From Anadara kagoshimensis (taxonomy: Eukaryota; Mollusca; Bivalvia; Arcoida; Arcidae), in the NCBI GenBank assembly GCA_021292105.1, contig CM037861.1:53842920-53906919 (forward strand): DNA of 64,000 nt. Direction: 5' to 3'. Positions 59,601 through 64,000 of this stretch are shown here, in pieces. The translations under genes were made by a program, and so were the position numbers. The stretch's first letter is position 1. The number at the start of each line of letters is the position of its first letter. The notes below the pieces were generated by a model. The model had not been told where the DNA came from. It searched no databases and worked only from the letters and a program-made list of their open reading frames with translations.

Positions 59601-60164
59601 ACATCACTTATAGTGGAATGTAGAACTAAAATGAGATACAAAAAGCGTGTACAGTGGTTAATGGATGGGAAACTTCTTAAAAACGGTCGATACTCAAACG
59701 TTAGAATATCTAAAAAGAAAAAGTTGAAGATACTGCAAGACTTTACTAATGATAAGATTACAGTATTTACATGTCACGTTGGTAACTTTAGTGTTGATAG
59801 TAAAGTTTTTAGAATCAAATATTTAAATAGGAATGTCTCATACCCAATAAAGACAAACACAACAGTGAAGGATCCGTCAGATAGAAAACATAAACATTTA
59901 AACGTGTCGTTAACACCATGGTCATCTTGTAGTCAGCTTTGTGGGCTTGGTATTCAAACCCGAGACTTTAAATGTGAGATAATAACGGACAATTACATCC
60001 AAGAATTTCCGAAATCGAATTGTCCATATCAGGAATTAAACATAACACTTAATAAAACATGTTATATTCAGCCATGCGTGAAGTGGACGTATACGCTCTG
60101 GACTCCGGTTTGTATATTACTATTCATCCTTATTTTGTATTTGTATAAATGTTTACCGGAGTAA
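47545..60164 (+). CDS. EGF-TSP1-Ig-TSP1 single-pass membrane protein (split gene)
   Basis: Seven exons join in phase into 447 codons: 47545-47644, 48500-48541, 49539-49601, 55530-55657, 56431-56560, 57700-57770 and 59355-60164. Each internal border has AG and GT. Order: signal peptide (KIFETTPVIFFWFILNLF); two short linker exons; an EGF-like exon (six Cys, 72-109); a Cys-rich exon (112-154); then TSP1 starting WMYGSWSQ|CSKSCGVG; an Ig domain (VEC...VQW...FTC); a second TSP1 (WSSCSQLCGLG); a transmembrane helix (about 426-442); and a six-residue cytoplasmic tail. The architecture implies a cell-surface adhesion or recognition protein (inference). I cannot name an orthologue. The exon chain is my reading; splice phases agree throughout, which is the strongest support. 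A homologous last exon lies at 61,737. Confidence 0.75.
48500..48541 (+). CDS. Exon 2: 42-nt linker exon
   Basis: Between TATTTCAG and GTAAGG, phase 1 at both ends. Encodes YRCLMKKKVVNTI within a junction-completed reading. Short but flanked by good sites. Confidence 0.5.
48650..48810 (-). repeat. REP interspersed repeat (minus), in intron 2
   Basis: Reverse complement shows AAAAACAAACATATAAAATT, AAGTAAATACTTTAAA, GAGACCGAGTGCTCCAGAAG and TAACCTAGCTAC in REP order. The right end is truncated. Confidence 0.65.
49539..49601 (+). CDS. Exon 3: 63-nt linker exon
   Basis: Between TTTATTATAG and GTAATT, phase 1 at both ends. Encodes DHMNLSLAERKQECIVNELY, with one Cys. The donor is weaker than the others. 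Confidence 0.45.
49664..49940 (+). repeat. SINE-T copy, 5'-truncated, in intron 3
   Basis: Begins at the B-box (GATTCGAACCCCGACCGAGT) 63 bp after exon 3 and runs to GATATAAGTGAAATATTC, then TTGACTGGGA. Confidence 0.75.
50361..51345 (-). pseudogene. Mariner-like transposase remnant (minus)
   Basis: On the minus strand, in several frames and from right to left: a degraded helix-turn-helix part (SLEDEDSSVLTPT), VTVDETLL matching the TxDET catalytic stretch, SPKPKKFKTQPSAGKV, a damaged WDAKG segment, then NLLDQLRTVILKKRRGKLS, QQANARVHT (usual form QDNAxxHT, so the second catalytic Asp is altered) and the C-terminal FPKLK...FEHRSSKCI part. These are recognisable mariner/Tc1 transposase motifs in the right order. 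Many stops and shifts show it is dead. The left end near 50,363 (GGCAAGTCAATAAAAAACCG) may be one terminus. Confidence 0.8.
51563..51915. mobile_element. Foldback MITE with ~115-bp arms
   Basis: Arms 51,563-51,680 and 51,800-51,915 are imperfect reverse complements. They share CAATCTGATTA(A/T)AATCA, ATCTCTCACTTGCT, TGATATAG, GTGGGAGATCTGAG and a GGGTCATATG-like inner end. The loop is about 120 bp. Confidence 0.8.
52440..53300 (+). repeat. ~190-bp tandem repeat, 4-5 units
   Basis: Each unit has CCATAGG(G/A)(T/C)CCAATGT, AAACTAT, GGCCATGTTTT, AGATC.GAAAAATTT.GGCAA, CATCATTCCTGTAAAGTTTG and CAATTTGCTTCAGT. Units are moderately diverged; the last is incomplete. Confidence 0.85.
53300..53415. repeat. 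(GACG)n-rich short tandem and element end
   Basis: GACGGACGGACTGACGGACG-like repeats at about 53,327-53,370, just before the right end of the composite element. Confidence 0.8.
53765..54010 (+). repeat. REP interspersed repeat, near-complete
   Basis: AAAAACAAACATTCCAATCT, AACACGTCAACTTCCACTAG, GACACTCCGGGAGGTTAACG, GTCTAGCTAGTTTCACTTAC, then AATCAAAATTGAGAAAGAAA. Confidence 0.75.
54597..54770 (+). repeat. REP interspersed repeat, diverged
   Basis: Starts AAAAACAAACATACTAATGC; the core is eroded (GGTGCTCCGAAAGGGTAG remains). Confidence 0.65.
55095..55345 (+). repeat. Two REP pieces in tandem
   Basis: 55,095-55,145 is a core fragment (GACCGCGTGCTCCTAAAGAA, then CTCCTGTTTAGCTAC). 55,196-55,345 is a second, left-complete copy (AAAAACAACATATCAATTCA to GAAACCGGGTTCTCCAGAAG). 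They lie about 185 bp before the EGF exon. Confidence 0.65.
55530..55657 (+). CDS. Exon 4: EGF-like domain
   Basis: Between TTAAACAG and GTGAGT; phase 1 in, 0 out. Six cysteines with the EGF ending CECKTGYTGKFC. One N-glycosylation sequon (NMT) precedes the C-x-C. It is the clearest single exon of the gene. Confidence 0.8.
56431..56560 (+). CDS. Exon 5: Cys-rich segment
   Basis: Between TTTAATTTAG and GTAAGT; phase 0 in, 1 out. Four cysteines (VCNYTCEKQQ, then SCPHLVGEDCRLL). No named domain recognised. Confidence 0.65.
56695..57270 (+). pseudogene. Penelope-like reverse transcriptase remnant, in intron 5
   Basis: Across frames it reads YLDWISKLHK, a short RFIA-like region, TLTKDVLKSYLDKVYY, MLRQSKELLEQLVSYNL and then FSTLYTTIPH-like sequence followed by LKERLK. 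This is the finger-palm layout of Penelope-like or related reverse transcriptases. A second short copy of the FDFSTL and ERTLKQS motifs follows at about 57,190-57,260. Frameshifts and stops make it inactive. Confidence 0.6.
57330..57680 (+). repeat. REP copy with poly(G) expansion, plus inverted fragment
   Basis: 57,405-57,680 is a near-complete plus-strand REP (CCATGTCCAAATCACAACCC, GAACTTCCACCAGGGAAATT, CGCCCGCCACGTGTGTAATC). Its 'gtgctccggaagggtaag' core is replaced by GTGCTG followed by a 24-G run. 57,330-57,400 is a minus-strand REP right-end fragment (complement of GACGTCAAATATATCCAGG). The copy ends ~20-30 bp before exon 6. Confidence 0.75.
57520..57543 (+). repeat. 24-nt G homopolymer
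   Basis: Uninterrupted G run inside the REP copy. A frame across it gives poly-Gly and is not a gene. Confidence 0.95.
57700..57770 (+). CDS. Exon 6: start of TSP1 repeat
   Basis: Between AAATTTCAG and GTATAT; phase 1 in, 0 out. Ends WMYGSWSQ, the tryptophan-rich start of a thrombospondin type-1 repeat whose CSxxCG lies in the next exon. The same junction fits both terminal exons (59,355 and 61,737). Confidence 0.7.
57905..58020 (-). repeat. REP fragment (minus), in intron 6
   Basis: Reverse complement has AAGTAAAAACTTTGAAATGT, CGTGTGATAATTTCATCGGA, GAGACTGGGTTCTCCTGATG. Core and left part only. Confidence 0.6.
58405..58582 (+). mobile_element. MITE-1 copy 2, in intron 6
   Basis: Same element as 3967-4145: CAGTCAAACCTGTGTATAAA at the left and CAGGTTGGACGG at the right, flanked by TA. 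178 bp. Confidence 0.85.
59114..59273 (+). mobile_element. MITE-1 copy 3, degraded
   Basis: Internal sequence matches (CTATAAAGGCCACCCAGGGT, TTATATAAAGGTTCAAATGA, TATATAAAGGTGGCTTTAAA). Both termini have been lost. Confidence 0.65.
59355..60164 (+). CDS. Exon 7a: TSP1 end, Ig, TSP1 and transmembrane helix
   Basis: Acceptor TTTATTTCAG, phase 0, 269 codons. CSKSCGVGKSIRTVICVR completes TSP1. The Ig-like domain has Cys and Trp at the usual places. A linker ending KDPSDRKHKHLNV leads to a second TSP1 (WSSCSQLCGLG...CYIQPC), then LWTPVCILLFILILYLY as transmembrane segment and KCLPE at the end. Several N-x-S/T sequons fit an extracellular domain. An ATTAAA at about 60,286 could serve polyadenylation. 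Confidence 0.85.
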   Translation, partial: CSKSCGVGKSIRTVICVRNFGNGTIEEFNSSACRYLEQLELVKNCELMKCPVIKAFDINFYQIKTFSPVNILAGMKAYIFQNTSLIVECRTKMRYKKRVQWLMDGKLLKNGRYSNVRISKKKKLKILQDFTNDKITVFTCHVGNFSVDSKVFRIKYLNRNVSYPIKTNTTVKDPSDRKHKHLNVSLTPWSSCSQLCGLGIQTRDFKCEIITDNYIQEFPKSNCPYQELNITLNKTCYIQPCVKWTYTLWTPVCILLFILILYLYKCLPE

Positions 60165-60424
60165 TATGTATATGCAAACAACATTGACCTGTCTGTTTGA
60201 CCTTTAGTGTTAATATTTATCACGAAGAAGTTTATTTATCTATAGGAAACACGCATGTGTTTATTTGTGTTTGCATAATGAGTAACATTAAACAAAACCC
60301 GACCACTGTTAAGTATAAGGACTACCATGTAATGGGTGTACTCTCCTATAAGAATATTCCTATTAAAAGGTTAAGCGTACAGGTCAATGTTGTTTGACTA
60401 TACATATCATATTGTTTACCCTTA

Positions 60425-61290
60425 TGTTGTATATGTGTAAAGTGTACATGTACCGGACCCCGGTACGTATCATAGCTTATTATTTTGTGTTGAGTTTACA
60501 TGTACTAGACCCCGGTATATGCGTATCATAGCTTATTATTATTTTGTGTTGAGTTTACATGTACCGGACCCCGTTGTAAATATTATAGCTTTGTATTATT
60601 TTGTGTGAAGTGTATATGTACCGGACCCAGGATTTTGCGTATCATAGCTTGTTATTATTATTATTTTATGTTCAGTTTACATGTTTTCGATCCTGGTATG
60701 CGTATCAATTTATAGCTTGATATTATTTTGTGTGAACTGTACATGTACCGGACCCTTTATGCGTATCATAGCTTCTTATTATTTTGTGTTCAGTTTACAT
60801 GTTTTCGATCCTGGTATGCGTATCAATTTATAGCTTGATATTATTTTGTGTGAACTGTACATGTACCGGACCCTTTATGCATATCATAGCTTGCTATTAT
60901 TTTGTGTTCAGTTTACATGTACCGGACCCCGTTATAAATATTATAGCTTGGTATTATTTGTGTACCGGACCCAGGGTTTTGCGTGTCATAGCTTCTTATT
61001 ATTTTGTGTTCAGTTTACATGTTTCCTTGATATTATTTTGTGTGAACTGTACATGTACCGGACCCTTTATGCCTATCATAGCTTGCTATTATTTTGTGTG
61101 AAGTTTACATGTACCGGACGACCACGGTATGCGTATCATACATTGATATTTTGTTGTGTAGGTGTACATGTGCCGAAACCCAGTATGCGTATCATAGCTT
61201 GTTATAATTTTGTGTGAAGTGTTGAAGTGTACATGTACCGGACCCCTGTTTGAGTGTCTTAGCTTGTTATTATTTTGTGTGACATGTACA
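60425..61290 (+). repeat. ~65-bp minisatellite between the two last exons
   Basis: About 13 irregular units: ACATGTACCGGACCC, GTATGCGTATCATAGCTT, (G/A)TTATTATTTTGTGT, GAAGTTT. Unit length varies from about 50 to 90 bp; a larger ~115-bp higher-order unit is repeated at 60,660-60,890. The open frames across it (60,784-61,217) are repeat translations. Confidence 0.9.
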
Positions 61291-61365
61291 CATATCGGAC
61301 TTCTGTTTCTGCTGTTGATACAATTTTAGCGCGACATTGTTATTCAAACAACACAACTTGAGGGA

Positions 61366-61445
61366 CCCACGGTGGCCGATTGGATAAGGCGTGAGCGTTC
61401 ACACTCAAGGAATCTCGCCGCTGTGGGTTCGAATTCGTTCGACTT
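61366..61445 (+). repeat. tRNA-like SINE head
   Basis: GGTGGCCGATTGGATAAGGC (A-box region of a Leu/Ser-type tRNA) and GTGGGTTCGAATTC (B-box) at suitable distance, with a long variable part. No convincing acceptor stem is seen by eye, so a SINE head is preferred over a tRNA gene. Confidence 0.55.
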
Positions 61446-61736
61446 AAAGAGAGAAAATGTTTTTCCTTATCGGAGGCTTTTACTGGTAGGATTGATACCG
61501 GTATAATGGACTGAGTGGTCTGCTACATTTATCTGCGATATTACGGGCGAGTGTACTGGAGCACTCTAAATAACCAACTAAAGCCCCCCTCCCATCCAGT
61601 TTTTAAAAAATCGAGTTGGTATTATGCCTTTTCAGTCTATTCAATATGTATAGTTTTGCTTGTTCTTTGGTTGCCTTGTTATTGCTCAATGCTAGTTTTT
61701 ACATTCTTGGTTATTTAAAAATATTTTTACTTTTAG

Positions 61737-62462
61737 TGTTCAAAAACATGTGGTGGCGGAGTCATGAAGAGGTCAGCCATTTGTGTCCGGTTGCAGGCTA
61801 ACGGTACATTTGTTCCCACTGCTGATTGGGAGTGTGACAATTTGACACGTGACTCTATTTTTAAACAATGCAATTTATATAACTGTTCTGTTCGGGAGAT
61901 TGTTAAGAAAGACATAGAATTTTTCCAGTTGGATACTGTTCCGAAAGTCTACTTGTATGTGGGTATGAAAGCATCAGTATTAACTAACTCAAATCTAGTC
62001 ATTACCTGTCGTACTAGGGGTATAAATATAAACAAAATTCGTTGGTTTAAAAATGGAATACGTGTGCGGAGTGTAAGGAATACAAGAATTTCCAAAAAAT
62101 GTAAACTTCGGATAAAATCTGTGTCTTTAGCAAATGAGGGTAAATACTGCTGCCGGTATAAATCACATGAGGAGTGTTTATATCTTAAAGTCCATACAAG
62201 AAGTAAAGTGGTTAAAGTTAACCGTATCCGACAGTTGTATCAGTACCATGACACGTCTGATCAATTCATAAAAGACCCGTTTGATAGAGAAAAACGACGT
62301 CTTAATATCCGTCTGTCAAATTGGACATGCGTACTAGGCGAGGAAGTAAGAAAATACCTTTCATGTGAAATTATCACAAATTTTTATATTGAAGCGTTTG
62401 ACACTAAGTTTTGCCATAAAAACTATTTTGAGGAAGAAATAGAACTTAGACGAAGATGTTAG
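61737..62462 (+). CDS. Exon 7b: alternative or duplicated last exon, no transmembrane helix
   Basis: Acceptor ACTTTTAG, phase 0, 241 codons. It is homologous to exon 7a along its length: CSKTCGGG TSP1 part, Ig domain (ITC, IRWF, EGKYCC), linker KDPFDREKRRLNI, and CEIITNFYIEAF. The last TSP1 is damaged: the WSSCSQLCG stretch is shortened and one Cys pair is lost. A stop follows directly after ELRRRC, so no transmembrane helix is made. The Ig motif is better kept than in 7a. No separate upstream exons lie between 7a and 7b. It could be an alternative terminal exon giving a soluble 419-residue form, or a decaying duplicate. Confidence 0.75.
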   Translation, partial: CSKTCGGGVMKRSAICVRLQANGTFVPTADWECDNLTRDSIFKQCNLYNCSVREIVKKDIEFFQLDTVPKVYLYVGMKASVLTNSNLVITCRTRGININKIRWFKNGIRVRSVRNTRISKKCKLRIKSVSLANEGKYCCRYKSHEECLYLKVHTRSKVVKVNRIRQLYQYHDTSDQFIKDPFDREKRRLNIRLSNWTCVLGEEVRKYLSCEIITNFYIEAFDTKFCHKNYFEEEIELRRRC

Positions 62463-62566
62463 TGTTGACATGTTATGAATATTGAATGTATATAATTTTG
62501 TTGAATTTTATTAAAAAATGAATTAAAAATAAGTGTATAGTGTTGAGACACTACCTTTACCTTTCT

Positions 62567-62620
62567 GACCAGTACGGTAGCTCAGTTGGTAAGTGCTCTC
62601 TTCGTATATGGGAGAAAAAT
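62567..62620 (+). repeat. SINE-T head fragment
   Basis: GTACGGTAGCTCAGTTGGTA, then GTGCTCTCTTCGTATATGGG: the A-box region of SINE-T only. Confidence 0.6.
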
Positions 62621-62759
62621 ATTCCGTCCCCAACATTTGATCTTGTGACTTTGACGATTGGCCTATCGCGGCATTTGAATTTGGTATACGACACACATTG
62701 TTTCATGTTGGTTTACATTTGTAGCTAGTTTGATACATTCTGAAATTATGATAATGTAA

Positions 62760-63065
62760 CCCCCTACAGTAGGAACACTTTACCAGTTTTTCGGAGATTG
62801 AGTTTCGGTTTTACATTTTCTCCATTTTGAAAATTCAGATCAATTGCATGATGGTCGAAAAAGGAACCTGTCTTTATACTATTAGAAATTGAATAGCATT
62901 GTGCACCAATGAACTATTTGCCAGAATAACTAAGGTTTTGATGCAATAGAATGACCTTACATATTTTACATATTTGAAACTCTACAGACTTTCTGTTTTG
63001 GGAAAATAAAATAAAATGGATACGAATTCTTGATATAAGCAGTTTTTCATCAGAAAATTTCTATT
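62760..63065. other. Intergenic DNA, nothing recognised
   Basis: AT-rich stretch between the last exon and the L1-like remnant; no signal. Confidence 0.4.
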
Positions 63066-63069
63066 TTTA

Positions 63070-64000
63070 TCGAGGTGTTCGTAAAGGATGCCACTTTTCA
63101 TCCTATTTATTTATTTCAGGACCAGAATTACTAATTATAGTAATAAGAAATTATATTTAAATCAAAGGCATAAATATTGGTTCAACAGAATTCAAATAAA
63201 TTTACTTGCTGATGACATGACATGTTTTTAAGAGGAAAAACAGTTTTGCAAAAACATTTATACCTGGCACTCTTCCACTATGGTATGAAGTTTTTTTATT
63301 TAAGAGTATGAATTCAGTTATGGCATTGGAAATGGTAATTTAGGAAATTAACCCTTAACTACAAACTTGCTGTTTAAATTGAAAACCACATTGAACGTAT
63401 GGAGAATGAGGAACTTAATTAATAGGTAAAATTCTCATTACAAAAACCTTAGCTTTATCTAAACTGGCTTATCAGTTCGTCCTTCTTCATTATCATAAAC
63501 CCTTTATAAATGATATTCAGACTGAAATTAATAAATTTATATGAAAAAATGAATATCTAGGGTAAAACAAAATCTGTTCTTACAAAATACGGAAAATGGG
63601 AGCTCAAAAGTTCCAGAGATGTTGATAGCAAATAAAATCTTTTAAATTAAATTTGATCAAAAGAATACTCATAAATAATAAATCTAAAAAAAATATTGTT
63701 TTCGACAAATCATCAAAAATGCATCTTGCATATCAGTGCAATGACACAATATCCTGTATTCAGAAGCTAGACCAAGTGCGACCTTTTTATAAAGATATAC
63801 TAACATCTTGTAAGGAATTATGTAATTGTTACAATTTAGTACTGCTACCCAAAATGTTCAAAGAAAGTATCCTTTGTACATAATGATAATATTGAAATAA
63901 ATAAACTTGCAAACAGTATTTTATAAAGCAATGGTTCGAAAAAAGGAATGTATTATTTAGAGGACTTAATTAATGAAAATGGGATCTTTTTATTACTCAA
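63070..64000 (+). pseudogene. L1-like retrotransposon ORF2 remnant, runs off the window
   Basis: Across frames: RGVRKGCHFSSYLF matches the RGxRQGxPLSPxLF reverse-transcriptase motif. LLADDMTCF matches the YADDxxxF catalytic box (Tyr replaced by Leu). ALSKLAYQFV and INDIQTEINKFI follow. Then comes the frame at 63,653-63,883 with LIKRILINNKS at its start (LIKRI from 63,653), QCNDTISCIQKL and PFYKDIL, and finally LEDLINENGIF close to the window end. This is the usual C-terminal order of L1/Tx1-type ORF2 proteins. Multiple stops and frame changes make it a dead copy. The element continues beyond the window. Confidence 0.75.

Noticed and set aside
60784..61217. Two overlapping plus-strand frames with Cys-rich repeats
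   Set aside because: Both are translations of the ~65-bp minisatellite in different frames.
61737..62462. Exon 7b as an independent gene
   Set aside because: It starts in the middle of a TSP1 repeat at a splice acceptor, has no start codon for a signal peptide, and no private upstream exons are visible.

Overview
The window looks like nuclear DNA of a mollusc or similar invertebrate, most likely a bivalve; this is an inference. It is AT-rich, its genes have introns, and it is crowded with microsatellites, tRNA-derived SINEs, mariner-type MITEs, foldback elements and decayed retroelements. Nothing bacterial or organellar is visible.

0-26 kb holds no gene I can support. It is made of local segmental duplications (0.7-3.8 kb and 5.8-9.4 kb), degenerate AT-rich tandem arrays (5.6-8.0 kb), a foldback element near 9.1 kb, and a roughly six-copy array of ~400-bp units with a tRNA-like core (19.6-22.3 kb).

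26,776-33,822 is the highlight: a ~7.05-kb DNA transposon with ~950-bp terminal inverted repeats. It carries one large gene, about 1,540 codons once two single-base breaks in A-runs are allowed for. The C-terminal third has the full ordered set of acidic motifs of FEN1/XPG-type (PIN-like) nucleases. The N-terminus has two Cys/His zinc-binding modules, and the tail is strongly acidic. I recognise the protein family only as uncharacterised invertebrate proteins, not as a named transposase superfamily. It is the best candidate for an undescribed system here: a transposon whose likely recombinase is a flap-endonuclease-like enzyme.

34-43 kb is a graveyard of one tRNA-derived SINE family (copies in both orientations) and one ~215-bp MITE family. 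At 43.8-44.3 kb there are phase-compatible 3' exons of an unrecognised plus-strand gene. At 44.4-46.7 kb lies a ~49-copy minisatellite of 45/50-bp units. It abuts, and seems to be amplified from, one end of an interspersed repeat (here called REP) that occurs about a dozen times in the window.

47.5-62.5 kb holds a split plus-strand gene I assembled by splice phase: signal peptide, two short exons, EGF-like exon, Cys-rich exon, start of a thrombospondin type-1 (TSP1) repeat, then a large terminal exon (rest of TSP1, Ig domain, second TSP1, transmembrane helix). A homologous terminal exon follows 1.6 kb downstream with the same splice phase, no transmembrane helix and a damaged last TSP1. The two could give membrane-bound and soluble forms of one protein. 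The introns hold a mariner remnant, a composite element with a foldback core, a Penelope-like reverse transcriptase remnant and many REP and MITE copies. The window ends inside a decayed L1-like ORF2.
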